From Atherinomorus stipes (Eukaryota; Chordata; Actinopteri; Atheriniformes; Atherinidae), in assembly GCA_023101725.1 (NCBI GenBank), contig JALJCO010007112.1:124001-188000 (forward strand): a DNA stretch of 64,000 bases, in the 5' to 3' direction. Below the pieces are notes generated by a model. That model saw nothing but the letters and a program-made list of their open reading frames with translations. It did not search any database and was not told the DNA's origin. Shown here piece after piece: positions 1 to 11,120 of the stretch. The translations under genes were made by a program, and so were the position numbers. Positions within the stretch are counted from its first letter, which is position 1, and every line of letters begins with the position of its first letter.

Positions 1-263
1 GAAAGTAATTATGAAAACTGTCAGTAACACATTTAAAAGTCCAAATCATTCACCACGTCCTGCTCAGAGGTTCCTATTCAGGGTCTCCAGCGCTGATCTG
101 AAACCACACAGACTCACGCTGTCTTCATCATCTTCTGAAGGCTAGCATGGACCTTTATGAATGTCTCAATGAGGAGCTGGACTTCAACTGACAGAAGGGA
201 GGCGTGCACTTCATGCAACACGGAGTCTTATTACAGAACATTCACAGGAAAGCGTAGCTAGTT

Positions 264-1244
264 TTACACTACGTAGACAAAGCTTCTGGGTCGCTAGGTC
301 TATGCTACGTAAAGAAAGCTTCTCCGTCGCTAGGTCTATGCTACGTAAAGAAAGCTTCTCCGTCGCTAGGTCTATGCTAAGTAGACAAAGCGTTGTCGCT
401 AGGTCTTGCTACGTACACAAAGCCTCCATCGCTAGGTCTATGCTACGTAGACAAAGCTTCTCCATCGCTAGGTCTATGCTACGTAGACAAAGCTTCTCCA
501 TCGCTAGGTCTATGCTACGTAGACAAAGCTTCTCCATCGCTAGGTCTATGCTACGTAGACAAAGCTTCTCCATTGCTAGGTCTATGCTACGTAGACAAAG
601 CTTCTCCGTCGCTAGGTCTATGCTACGTAGACAAAGCTTCTCCGTCGCTAGGTCTATGCTACGTAGACAAAGCTTCTCCATCGCTAGGTCTATGCTACGT
701 AGACAAAGCTTCTCTGTCGCTAGGTCTATGCTACGTAGACAAAGCTTCTCCATCGCTAGGTCTATGCTACGCTAGACAAAGCTTCTCCATCGCTAGGTCT
801 ATGCTACGTAGACAAAGCTTCTCCATCGCTAGGTCTATGCTACGTAGACAAAGGTTCTCCATCGCTAGGTCTATGCTACGTAGACAAAGCGTCTCCGTCG
901 CTAGGTCTATGCTACATAGACAAAGCTTCTCCATCGCTAGGTCTATGCTACGTAGACAAAGCTTCTCTGTCGCTAGGTCTATGCTGCGTAGACAAAGCGT
1001 CTCCGTGCGCTAGGTCTATGCTACGTACACAAAGCTTCTCCATCGCTAGGTCTATGCTACGTAGACAAAGCTTCTCCGTCGCTAGGTCTATGCTACGTAG
1101 ACAAAGCTTCTCCATCGCTAGGTCTATGCTACGTAGACAAAGCTTCTCCATCGCTAGGTCTATGCTACGTAGACAAAGCTTCTCCATCGCTAGGTCTATG
1201 CTACGTAGACAAAGCTTCTCCATCACAAGATCTATGATACGTCC
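264..1244. repeat. 36-bp minisatellite, about 27 units
   Basis: Direct head-to-tail repeat. Each unit contains GCTACGTAGAC, AAGCTTCTCC and TCGCTAGGTC. Because 36 is a multiple of 3, frames stay open for long distances on both strands, giving a 12-residue peptide periodicity that is an artefact. Most substitutions fall in CpG or TpG steps (CCATCGC, CCGTCGC, CCATTGC), which suggests methylation-driven decay. Edge units are the most divergent. The central TACGTA is a short palindrome. It lies in the presumed ski intron 1. Confidence 0.95.
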
Positions 1245-2610
1245 GTCCCTGTTTTCACCAGTCTGAGCAGTAATCTCCGTGGCAGATATCCAACAGCCTG
1301 GTGGGATTAAATAGATGCACCTTGCTCCTCTCCCTGATGCAGCTGTTCGACTGGCTCACTGAGGAACGACTGGATTTCTGAGCCGACCGGCGGCGAGCAG
1401 GTGATGAAGACTTTCTGTGTCAGTGTGTCAGTCTGAGCTCCAACAGTGATGGAGCTTTCAATCATGCCTAAAGAGTCCTGAATGTCAATAAAACATGGAT
1501 CCTGCAGCCCTGCAGATATGCTGCAGACCCAGACTGGTGGCACCGGGGCAACCCAACCCTGATCGTCCTGATCCAGGACAGACTCCTGCATGCGATGGTA
1601 CAGAGCAGCAGCATGTAAACAGAAACACAGCAAGCAAAACACTCCTCTCTCCCCCCACACAAGCCCCCGTGCTGCTGCAGACCTTTGCAACGGTCACGTT
1701 TTGCCAAACAGCCTTGAAGAGAGAGGAAATATTCCTGAAGCAGCCATTGAAACGCGCAGCTCCCAGCTGCTGTCCTGTCTGCCGGGTGGACATGGTTGAC
1801 AGTCAGCGAGCTAGCCAGCGCTGCGCCGTGCATACGAAACAGGACACGGCCCCATACTCCCTCTGGGAGTTCACTTCCTCTGAGCCCCACCCCCCCCTCC
1901 TGAAACAAGCGGCCCCTTCAGCTGGAGGCCAGATACCCCCGCAGCAGCGGGGCTTCTCCAGGGTGGGAGTGCTTGTGGAAGTGGACAGCGTCACCACAGT
2001 GCTGTGGAACAAAATGTGACAACCCCCCCAAACAGCGTGCATTTGTCGGGGCTAAATGTCCCGTCTCCAGCACCGGTCGGCGCGGGACGACACATGGCAG
2101 CCACCTGCAGGAATGTGCTGGGTGTCAGCATATGTGGAGCATAAACACAAAATGGCCCCGATCCTCTATTATTCCCCCGAGCTCCTCGTGCACGATCAAC
2201 GGGAGGAAAAACACGTTCCTCCACCTCCGAAAAGAAAGTGAATCGTTGCATAAAGAGGAAACACAATTTCCCTCAGACTCATGCTGGAGTGTGTGGACGT
2301 GCATGCAGAGTGACGTGCACCTCCAGGAGTGTCTTCATGCACCAGACGTGTAAAACATGCTGGGAGCTCTCAGGGAGCGGCAGGTTAGGAATGTAAGCAC
2401 GGAGCAGCTGCCTGGAACGCACGAGCACGAGCGTGCACAGCTGCATCACCACTGCTCAGTTAGGATGCAGCAGATGTGACAGTTCCCGCTGAAAAGACGA
2501 CTTTCCTGGGTTTGTCTTCTTCACGGCTTACACGGACTCCGGGCCTTCATGCATGAGTCACTCGCACCAGCAATTTCAGCTTGTGCCGTATTAAAAACCA
2601 CACAGACAAC

Positions 2611-2868
2611 CACAAAAACTCAAATCTTACCAAGTATATTTGTCTTATTTCTAGAAAAAAAAATATTGGCCACTCTTACAATAAGTAAAAATAAGATTTT
2701 TTTGCCTGTAATAAGTGAATGAGTGAAATTTTCTTGACAAGATTTCTTAAAACAAGATTCATTTGACTTAAAACAAGTTCCTATATGTCACTGAAATGTT
2801 TCTCTTGAGGTGATTTTCTCTGTGTGTGTGATGATATTCTGCTTGCTAAGATTTGAGTTTTTGCAGTG
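2611..2868. mobile_element. MITE with CACTGCAAAAACTCAAATC-type ends
   Basis: The left end reads CACAAAAACTCAAATCTTAC and the right end is its near-perfect reverse complement, finishing TTTTTGCAGTG, giving terminal inverted repeats of about 25 bp on a roughly 258-bp AT-rich element. The interior has repeated AAAACAAG and ATAAG motifs and no coding capacity. This end sequence is common in teleost genomes, so I call it a non-autonomous DNA transposon; the superfamily is not determined here. Confidence 0.7.
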
Positions 2869-3310
2869 TTTGACATGAGATAGGTGGGGAATGGTGAGAC
2901 CCAAACAGAAGAAAATGTGTGGATGTATTTAACGGGATGCCAAAGAAACGCAGAGGAAGAGTGAGAGGGATAAGGCTATGTCCTGCAGCGCTGCAGGTTG
3001 GTGATGGGCATTCATGTTGCATAGAGGCACCCATCACCCTGAAATACAGGACCTCTGGATCATACATGCAGCAGAAAACTCATCTCACATCCAATCTTTA
3101 CATGAAAACACGGCAAGTATCAGTAGTAAACACAAAGAAACGAATACCAGACTCTTATTACTGAAGGAAAATACAAATGAAGTAATAAATAAGTAGAAAT
3201 AAATGTTTTAAAAAAGGAAAATGAAAATGAAAAAATCCTGAGTGGAATACACAGAAATGTTTTTGCTTCACAAGTACCAAATAATAACAAAGACTACAAA
3301 GTTTTCTTTT

Positions 3311-3672
3311 TTAAAGGAATAGTGAACTCGCAGGAGCGCGCTTTGCGGCAGTTAGATGTTCTGCTGTTTAAGTTCTAAAAATCTACTAAATGATGTGGAT
3401 TCCAGTAAATTCTGGACGCTACCCACTCAGGACACTTGGATTACATTGGACGAGCAGTATGGAGGAATATTGACAAATTTTTGTGGACTTTTATGGACCT
3501 TTTAGGTTCAGCTGCCAGTGAACTCCATTATATGAAAGTTGGGGGAAAACGAAACACCCCCCGGATCTCCGGCTGCATTTGAGATATTAAAAAAGTGCTC
3601 CAGACTCTTGCTCAGCATGAGGATGAGTAGAAAATGAAGGACCATCATTCTGTGGGTGTACTATTCCTTCAG
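3311..3672. mobile_element. MITE with TTAAAGGAATAGT ends
   Basis: The left end TTAAAGGAATAGTGAACTCG pairs with a right end that in reverse complement begins TGAAGGAATAGTACACCCAC, so both termini share AAGGAATAGT followed by diverged sequence. This is the common fish repeat beginning AAAGGAATAGTTCACCC. There is no coding region. Another left end of the same family lies near 38996. Confidence 0.55.
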
Positions 3673-4260
3673 AGTTGAAAACAGGCCTAAAAAAACAGCT
3701 CTGAGTCACATTATTGGAAGAAAGAGCTGGAAGAGGCTGGAAATGTGACTTCAGCCTGGAGGAGCTGCAGAGAGCAGGCCACATGTGCAGGATGTCTCCA
3801 CCAAGTGAAAGAAAATTCTGACGTAAACTAGCTGGTGCTGAACCGAGGGCTGGCTTCTGCCTCCCCCCCCTCACTCTGCTCTCATATCTCCTTAAACAGA
3901 GTACGTAGAAATCACCTCATCTATAAAGTTAGCAGCACACCAAATCTGCAGCCGCAGCTCTTATCTAAACATCCTGATGCGGAAAGCCACTGATTGCGCG
4001 TGCCACCCACATGCACCAGCCAGAAACCAGACTGGCAGCCGGGGCTGGCGCGAGCTCAGAGGGGCTCCACACCCAGAACATCAACTCATTCCAGCCATTC
4101 AACTCTGCCGCTCCAGCTGCTGCACAAGGGCTGAGCAATTCAGCTCAATTTCAACTTCATTTCAGTTTTGGTGTCAAACGATCTTCAAACTCAGAGAATC
4201 CAGTTGAAACCTTTTTTTTTTTGCCATTTTTCTTTGCACAATGTCTAATAGTTACTCTGA

Positions 4261-4358
4261 GGGTATCCCAGGCAGTTTGAGTGTCATTAACAAACATGTT
4301 AGATTTGGAATGTTCTAGCATCGCACTAAAGCTCAACAAAGTTTATTTTGGGATGTTT
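4261..4358. repeat. Dispersed repeat, copy 1 (matches 47502-47606)
   Basis: A stretch of about 100 bp, with landmarks GTATCCCAGGCAG, TTAGATTTGGAATGTTC and CTCAACAAAGTTTATTTTGG, is repeated with high similarity at 47502-47606 in the same orientation. It is non-coding and ends in a T-rich tail. The two copies are 43 kb apart, one in the ski intron and one in faap20 intron 3. The family is not identified. Confidence 0.75.
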
Positions 4359-5210
4359 TTTTCACATAAACAAGTATATTTAGGAAATGCTAAATGAGTG
4401 CATCGTGTAACTAGAAAATAATCGTTTGAACACTCGTGATTTCAATATTGGCCAAAATAATCGTGACACTGATTCTTTCCTCGCTTGCACCCTCCAAGAT
4501 CAGAGAAGAAGAATGAGCTGCGAGCTCTTACTCAGAAGTGGAGACATGCTCAGATGCTCCGAGATTCAGAGAAATGAGGGAGTGGAGCTTTCGAAAGAGC
4601 GTCTGCAAGAAGGGAAGTGTGGCAAAATCACTTCCCGTGTCTGTCTGCATGCGAGACTGCAGCTCGCGCTTCGGTAACAGCCTGATCAGTGCTCAGAGTT
4701 CCCGCGTGCCACAGATGGAGGTGTTTTCTCACGTCTGGCAGGGGAATGTCTCAGCTGCACCGCTGCATGCAGATGCGCTGGCAAAACGGGGCTCTTACCC
4801 CGGCCTCAGCCCACCACACATGCGGGGGGAGGGGGGCTGAAATGAGCCTCTGGCTCAACACTCCGGTGCCCACTTATGAAAAGAGAAGAGGCCCCTGAAA
4901 GTGGAGGTCCTTGAGGTGTGCCCACTCCAGTCTGAATGGAAGTGTGCGCCAGTAGCGGGCACTGACCCGCATGCAGGACCCGGGACCACCTCAGGGGTCC
5001 TGGTCTCGGCTTCTTCTGAAAGAAGAGGGAAGCTGCTTATAAACACTTCTGCTGGGCCTCATCAACAAGTCTGCTGGGGGGGGGGGATGTTTACTGAATG
5101 CTCCCCTTTGTTGGAATCATATTATGTTTCCACCACAATACTTCCAAACCCTGCTTCATCAGCTCCATTGATGTGTAACAGTTCATGCAAATGGCCTTTT
5201 TTCTCCTGGG

Positions 5211-5211
5211 T

Positions 5212-5263
<52 letters not shown>

Positions 5264-5281
5264 GGGGGGGGGGGGGGGGGG
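5211..5281. repeat. (GT)n microsatellite running into a poly-G tract
   Basis: About 45 bp of GT dinucleotides passes directly into about 24 G residues. Frames through it are simple-sequence artefacts. Its length in the assembly is unlikely to be exact. Confidence 0.97.
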
Positions 5282-5744
5282 CGGCATTCTTTACCCTCCT
5301 CACACACCAAAGCACAGATTATAATCCCCTCATGCAGATTTACAGCATGCAGGTTCATTCAGACGCCTCTGAGGAAGGTGATGATGAGGAGGCAGCACAC
5401 TGACAGCCAGACCTTCATCATTATCACGTCACACCACAGAAATAAAATAATCCCAACACTCATCAGCGGCCACTTCATCTAAAAACAGAAGTTTTGAAGT
5501 TGTTTACACCCCCCCACTGCGCCGTTTGTCCTGCGTGATCGTGTTTACTGTACGGGCCCATAAACGGGGGCCTAAGAGGCGTTTCATGGGGCAAATAATG
5601 GCTTTATTACCGCCACAGGCGTTTTGTTGTCACTCCTGGATGAGGCCCAATTAGTCCCACAGAGATGAGCATCCTCCAGTCCGGCTGGGACCGGGAGCCG
5701 CTACAGGCTGACTTACACCATCTATGAGCATGGGGGGGAAGCAA

Positions 5745-5750
5745 ACTCAC
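5745..5750 (-). promoter_or_regulatory. ski: ski exon 1 splice donor
   Basis: On the minus strand the coding sequence runs ...TCC AGG then GTGAGT, a full-consensus 5' splice site. Cutting here leaves exon 1 in phase 0 and keeps exactly the residues homologous to SKI exon 1, whose protein similarity stops at the same point. The open frame continues for about 48 codons into the intron, but those residues show no SKI similarity. Confidence 0.9.
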
Positions 5751-6656
5751 CCTGGATGACGCTTTCCTTTTGTACTTGTTGGCGAAGTCAAATTTCTCCT
5801 TGATCTCGTCCAGAATCTGCTCCAGACGGGCTTTCTCCTCCTTCCCCGTGTAATCCTGACCGAGGAGGATGTACGCCCTCCAGTTAGCCGAGTCGAAGCC
5901 CCAGTGGCAAGTCCTGTTCTCCTGCGCCTTGTGGCTGTGCACCACGAACTTGTGGGTCGGGTACATGAGTCTGCAGTCCATGCACTGGATGCACGCTGCG
6001 TTGGGGCTGCTGTACAGCTCCGGCACGAACAAGCCCTTGCACTTGCCGAAGCACTCGTGGTAGACTTTGAAGCTCCTGTCGGTGAGCTGCAGCTCCAGCG
6101 AGCCGCCGCTCGGGTCCTTCTTGCAGCGCGGCGGGTAGGCGCCTCCGTAGATCAGGGCGTTGCAGAGCCGCTCCGCGTCCGTCTTGGTGATGAGGCCGCA
6201 GGACGGCGCGGAGAACGGCAGGATCCCCATGACTTTCAGGATCTCCAGCTGGTCCGCCGTGCACCGGGAGCAGTAGATGTGCAGCTCGTCGCACACCGAG
6301 TTGATCTGCTGCAGGCTGAAGTCTCGGAGCACCGTGTTGAGGATCTGCGGAAGGCACAGGCGCTTCTCTCCGCCAACCACGAAGCACGAGATGGTCTCCC
6401 CCTCCAGCACCGTCTCGCACCTCTCCGTGGAGCGGTCCGAGGGGATGAAGAGCGGGCCCGGCATCACGGGCGGCGGCAGATGCTGCAGAACCGGCTCGGG
6501 CTCCTTGCCGTCCTTCTTGAAGAGGAGCTCATGTTGCCACCGGGCAGAGAAAGCCGCCGGCCCCCCCAGAGAGCTCATAGAGCTGAGGTGAAACTGCTTG
6601 AGAGTTTGTTGCAGTCCCGGATGAGGCTGGAAGCTCTGCCGACTTACAGTCTCCAT
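5751..6656 (-). CDS. ski: SKI proto-oncogene transcriptional co-repressor, first coding exon
   Basis: This exon codes for 302 residues of SKI, a nuclear co-repressor that binds SMAD2/3 and SMAD4 and recruits NCoR/SIN3A-HDAC to shut down TGF-beta/BMP target genes. Residues 9-40 match the N-terminal SMAD2/3-binding motif (FQPHPGLQ..., [10 protein letters not shown]), where Shprintzen-Goldberg mutations cluster in human SKI. Residues about 76-172 form the Dachshund-homology (Ski/Sno/Dac) domain ([40 protein letters not shown]). Residues about 197-292 form the SAND-like SMAD4-binding domain with its Cys/His pattern ([32 protein letters not shown]). The start ATG has a good context (AAAACATGG) and the protein aligns with SKI from its N-terminus. 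The linker after the first motif is shorter than in human SKI. The C-terminal coiled-coil exons lie outside. It could be either teleost ski duplicate; SnoN/SKIL is excluded by the N-terminus. Confidence 0.97.
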
Positions 6657-7343
6657 GTTTTTCCTGCAACTTTGGGAGCGTAAATCCTTGTTGTCGACTG
6701 GGAATCACAACTATCAACCTGGTAAATCCACGGTGTCCCGGAACTGAGTGGAAATGCCAAGCGCGTCATCAAACATCCAGTTTTAGAAAAGAAAAGCAAA
6801 GAGGAAAAGAAAAGTCCCGGAGGCGAGTTTACGGCTAGTGAGAGAAGCCCGGCCAGTCGCTCCCTGAGGCAGGACGCAGACTGTCCATATCCGAGACGAC
6901 GGCTGTCCAAACTCCGCACGGGCCACAAGTTCCGCGCGCGGCGGGAGCTGCGGGTCGATACGGCTGATCAGGATCCGGATCCGAGCTGGTGGAGGACCGC
7001 GGCGATGCGCTCCGTCTGCCCCGCACTTCACTCTGCCTGCACGGAGAGGAGAGGTCTGAGAGGCAGCCTGTGCGCGCGCTCAAGTCTCTCTCTCTCTCCC
7101 TCTGCCTCGCGCTCCGTCTAGGTCTCTCTCACGCGCGCGCCCTCCCCCTCCCTCAGTGTTTGTGTGTCTGGCTCGGTCATTGAATCCCGGCCAGGAATGT
7201 GAGTGACTCTGCAGGCAGGCTGCGCTCTTCCAGGAACAAGCCGCCCCCCCCTTCTCCTCCCAGCACGCGCACCGCACGCTCGCACACGCACTCTGCCCTG
7301 CAGAGAGCCAAGAGAGCAAAGGCAAGACGGATGCTGCGTTCAA
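6657..7343 (-). promoter_or_regulatory. ski: ski 5' UTR and CpG-rich promoter region
   Basis: The interval upstream of the ski ATG is conspicuously GC- and CpG-rich compared with the AT-rich flanks (repeated CGCGCG, GCGCGCGC, CCGGATCCGAG, plus CT-rich runs near 7086-7110 and 7141-7152). With the GC-rich exon it looks like a CpG-island promoter. I cannot fix the transcription start or see a convincing TATA box. Frames across this interval on either strand have no recognisable product. Confidence 0.55.
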
Positions 7344-7480
7344 GTCATGCAGGGAAAAAGTTCCCCCTAAAATAACACAATTTCTAAAACAGGAAAACTA
7401 GATTTTCCTCGTTAAGCTGCGTTCAAAGACAAATCCACACGATCAGAAAATTCACTCTGAGTTCACCAGAGGTACGACAC

Positions 7481-7770
7481 GGAAGAGGATGAGGGCCACT
7501 GAAGGAAAAAAAAATCTGAGATAAAAGTCAGAATTCCGACTTTTTCGGAAATTTAAAAGAAATTCTGAAAAAATGTTTGTTTATTTATTTATTATTTAAT
7601 TTTATAGGATTATTTTTTTTAATTAAAAAAAAAAAAAAACGTCTGACTTTTTTCTCAGCATTCTGACTTTTTCGGAAATTGAAAAAAAAATCCTGAAATT
7701 TTTTTAACTTATTAATTTTTTTCGCTATTTTATTTATTTTATTCTAAATTGTTGTTTTTTATGTTCTGGT

Positions 7771-7803
<33 letters not shown>

Positions 7804-7863
7804 CAGAATTCAGACTTATTTCTCAGAATTTTTTTTTTTCTTCAGTGGCCCTGATCCTCTTCC
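7481..7863. mobile_element. MITE with 24-bp terminal inverted repeats
   Basis: The left terminus GGAAGAGGATGAGGGCCACT and the reverse complement of the right terminus GGAAGAGGATCAGGGCCACT differ at one position over 24 bp. The 383-bp interior is A/T homopolymer-rich and carries a run of about 33 G at 7770-7802. It contains repeated CAGAATTC and GACTTTTTC motifs and no coding region. It lies just upstream of the ski promoter region. Confidence 0.8.
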
Positions 7864-8774
7864 ATAGAGCAGTGCAGGTTTTATCAGACAAAGATAACAG
7901 TTTCGTTATTGTCTAAACCGAGTCATCAGGTGTGACGTGGATGTTTTAACAGGGCGTGACATCACAGATCCAGAATATAAATGTGTTAAAAGACAACATT
8001 CCTAAACGTCACCCTGTCATGTTTGTGGATTATTGCGTCAACTAAATGACAGATGTTGAAAGCGTCTCAGTTTTTATTCTTATCATCTAACCTTTTTCTT
8101 AAATATGACCAAGAATGTGTAACAGCGAACTTCAGTCTTTACATGGGGGCAGTTTCTGAAAACTGAGTCAAGAGTGTTCTGCTGTTTATGTTGCAAAGAG
8201 CTGTTTAATCTGCAGGCTGGACTGAGAACTCCTGGATTTTAGAAAAGAAAGCTCGTGCCAGATTCCCCCACTCCTCCCATTTAACCAGCATCAGTGTGTG
8301 CGCTATTCTCCCGCTGAATGCATGGTTTCCACTTCCAGAGCTCAGATAACCTACTTTTCCCAGGGTTGTTGAACGCAGCAAGACAGAGAGCTTTTATGTG
8401 AATCAGTCAGTTCACGGCTGGAGAGAAAAAAAAGTCGAGAGAGGATGGGTGGTGTTTTGCGAGACAAGACAGATTTAGCTTTGGAAGAGGAAGCGCAAAA
8501 TTGCACGTCTGACTGCGGTTTTTATGTTTTCCTTCTGCTCAGTGTGTTAAAACTGTTTGGCAAGAAGTTACGAATAAACAAGTTTCATGATGGCGACGGT
8601 GTGAAACGTTGGTGTTAATGAAACATCACCCCCCTCCCCCCGGACAGCTATTAGCGACTGTTAATGGATCCTTAATCTACTCGGAAATATATTAAATATA
8701 GCTGAAGATATTCTAATATATTTGATTTCACCCACAGAAGCTACAATCCTTTAAATCTGTGAATTTTATCAGTC

Positions 8775-8821
<47 letters not shown>

Positions 8822-9391
8822 GGGATGTCACTTTATGTAGCACACGTTTACTACCAGGAATGAAGAAGAGCGAAGAAAAGGAAATGAGTAAAAGTGAGGG
8901 TCATGTGTCCGGAGCAAGTTCAACTGCAGGACTGCTGCAGCAGTTTGCCACTCCTGCAGCGCCCCCTACCTCAACTTTGCTGTGACTGCAGCAGAGGGGT
9001 CCGCGACCTGGACCGGTCCCCCCTCTGCAGCTCAGCAGAAGTCTGAGGAGGAGGATGGAAAAGCTGCGCGTTTATGTTGAATCAGAGAGAAAGGGGGCCA
9101 GACAGGTCTAATGACAGCCTCTGTTTGGATCTTTTAAACCTGAAAACAAGCTAAAACACATGAATTTATTTGTAAATAAAGTACATTTTTATTCAAGTGC
9201 TATTTACAGATTAAAAAAAAAACTTGAATAGATAATGAATCTCTGGTGACTGGATATTTTCCTGCAGCTTTGTGTTTGTAAATGAAAAAAAAAGAAAAAC
9301 TAAAGCTGCATGGCACATTAAAGTACAGAAACCCTGATCCAGCCCTCATTTCTCCATACCTTTCTCTTCCAAGCAGCCAGACATTGTGATA
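7864..9391. other. Intergenic stretch, no gene seen
   Basis: Single-copy-looking AT-rich sequence upstream of ski. It contains an (AAAG)n microsatellite at about 8775-8821 and a palindromic CTGCTGCAGCAG near 8931. No exon, RNA gene or complete transposon could be recognised. Regulatory elements of ski could lie here, but the sequence alone does not show them. Confidence 0.6.
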
Positions 9392-10616
9392 TGCACTCAC
9401 CGGCCACTTTATTAGGTACACCTGTCCAACTGCTCATAAATGCAAATTTCTAATCAGCCAATCACATGGCAGAAGCTCAATGCATTTAGGCATGTAGACA
9501 TGGTGAAGATGATCTGCTGCAGTTCAAACCAGCATCAGAATGAGGAAGAAAGGTGATTTAAGTGACTTTGAACGTGGCATGGTTGTTGGTCTGAGTATTT
9601 CAGAAACTGCTGATCTACTGGGATTTTCCTGCTCAACCATCTCTAAGGTTTACAGAGAATGGTCCCAAAGAGAGAAAATATCCAGTGAGCAGCAGTTCTG
9701 TGGGTGCAAATGCCTTGTTGATGCCAGAGGTCAGAGGAGAATGGCCAGACTGGTTCCAGCTGATAGAAAGGCAACAGGAACTCAAATAAGCACTTGTTCC
9801 AACCGAAGTCTGCAGAAGAGCATCTCTGAATGCACAACACATCCAACCTGGAAGCAGATGGGCTGCAGCAGCAGAAGACCACACCGGGTGCTGCTCCTGT
9901 CAGCTAAGAACAGGAAACTGAGGCTACAATTCACACAGACTCACCAACATTGGACAATAGAAGATGGAGAAATGTTGCCTTGTCTGATGAGTCTCCATTT
10001 CTGCTACCAAATTCGGATGTAGGCTCAGAATTTGGTGTCAACAACATGAAAGCATGGATCCATCCTGCCTTGTATCAACGGCTCAGCTTGGTGGTGGTGG
10101 TGTGATGGTGTGGGAGAGATTTTCTTGGCCCACTTTGGGCCCCTTAGTACCAACGTGGCGGTTTAACCACCACAGCCTACCTGAGTATTGTTGCTGACCA
10201 TGTCCATCCATTTATGACCACAGTGTAGCATCCTCTGATGCTGCTTCCAGCAGGATAACGCGCCATAACATAAAGCAGGAATCATCTCAGACTGGTTTCT
10301 TGAACATGACGATGAGTTCATTGGACTCAAATGTTCTCCACAGTCACCAGATCTCAATCCAACGGAGCAGCTTTGGGATGTGGTGGAACGGGAGGTTCTC
10401 ATCATGGATGTGGTGGAACGGGAGGTTCTCATATGGATGAACGGCAACAAATCTGCAGCAACTGTGTGATGCTGTCATGACAATATGGAGCAAAATCTCA
10501 GGAATGTTTCCAGTATCTTGTTGAATATATGCCACCAGGGATTAAGGCAGTTCTGAAGGCAAAAGTGGCCCAACCCGGTACTAGCAAGGTGTACCTAATA
10601 ATGTGGCCAGTGAGGC
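9392..10616 (+). mobile_element. Tc1-like DNA transposon, full-length but defective
   Basis: Terminal inverted repeats are visible: the left end contains CTCACCGGCCACTTTATTAG and the right end in reverse complement CTCACTGGCCACATTATTAG, differing at 2 of 20 positions and continuing into GTACACC. Both ends abut TA dinucleotides (9390-9391 and 10617-10618), the Tc1/mariner target site. Length about 1.2 kb fits a Tc1 element with one transposase gene. The ends and protein match the abundant fish Tc1 family with these termini. A 3' fragment of the same family lies at 21189-21545 and a deleted copy at 60209-60575. Confidence 0.92.
9540..10560 (+). pseudogene. Tc1 transposase pseudogene
   Basis: The first 130 or so codons read as a Tc1 transposase N-terminus: MRKKGDLSDFERGMVVG, then a helix-turn-helix (SETADLLGFSCSTISKVYRE) and the second DNA-binding part (ARGQRRMARLV, KSISECTTHP, RRPHRVLLLSAKNRKLRLQF, HQHWTIED). 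After that the frame breaks near 9962-9990, just where the first catalytic Asp would be, and later pieces (STAYLSIVADHVHPF-like, the DNLNP-type PDLNPTEQLWDVVERE) continue in other frames. A 26-bp segment (GATGTGGTGGAACGGGAGG...) is tandemly duplicated at about 10376-10431. Inactive. Confidence 0.93.
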
Positions 10617-10618
10617 TA

Positions 10619-11120
10619 AGTGTCCCTGTGCAGTTCTTCAGCTTTCTGAAGGTTTTTCAGTTTTTCTCTGGACATTTTTAGCATTTTCACTCATTCTCAG
10701 TCTGGCCTTTGGTCACTTAACTCTTCAAGCATGGAGGAGGCTCGCTGCTCAGGAGGAAGCAGCTGTCTGTCACGACGACATCATCTGCTCCTGTTTCTTT
10801 AGTTTCATCTGAAAAGCAGCAAAGACCAGACATGAGGCAGGATTCTAGCATCAACAAACAGCTGGAGACCTGGCATGACTCAGCACGGAGCAGCAACCGG
10901 ACACGAGGAGGACAGAAGAAGAGTCAGGACTAAGAGACTATCTACAGCAAAGACCTGAACCAGGATCTGAGAGATGCATATGGACCTTCAGCTGATCCAT
11001 CTGCTGATGACTGAAGCCTCATCAGAAACGGTCTCCACGGAAACGTGGCTGTCTGTCAAGAAGCCAGAAAAGGCTGAGGTATGTCACATGACCCAAGAAC
11101 TGGACTGAAGGTTAGTGGAA
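10619..11120. other. Intergenic stretch with a short repeat shared with 50460-50545
   Basis: No gene seen. Two short blocks, CATGACTCAGCA.GGAGCAG near 10873 and GGTCTCCA.GGAAACGTGG near 11030, recur close together at 50462-50515, so this is probably a diverged copy of an unidentified dispersed repeat. Confidence 0.45.

Larger units (their letters stand above)
1..5750 (-). other. ski: ski intron 1 (partial), 5' portion
   Basis: Everything left of the ski exon 1 donor is read as the start of intron 1 of this minus-strand gene. I searched both strands for the next SKI coding segments, including the C-terminal coiled-coil, and found none; SKI first introns are long in vertebrates, so they probably lie beyond the window. 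The interval holds the 36-bp minisatellite, two MITEs, a GT/G microsatellite and a short dispersed repeat, listed separately. The stretches 1245-2610, 2869-3310, 3676-4260 and 4360-5210 contain no gene I can support. That this is intron follows from the exon call. Confidence 0.7.

Noticed and set aside
264..1244. Possible CRISPR array or repeat-protein gene
   Set aside because: Units are directly contiguous without unique spacers, and open frames exist on both strands simply because the period is a multiple of 3. It is a minisatellite in a vertebrate intron.
5884..6683. Long frames antisense or out of frame with ski exon 1 (259 and 178 codons)
   Set aside because: Shadows of the GC-rich ski coding exon; no similarity to known proteins, while the ski frame matches SKI throughout.
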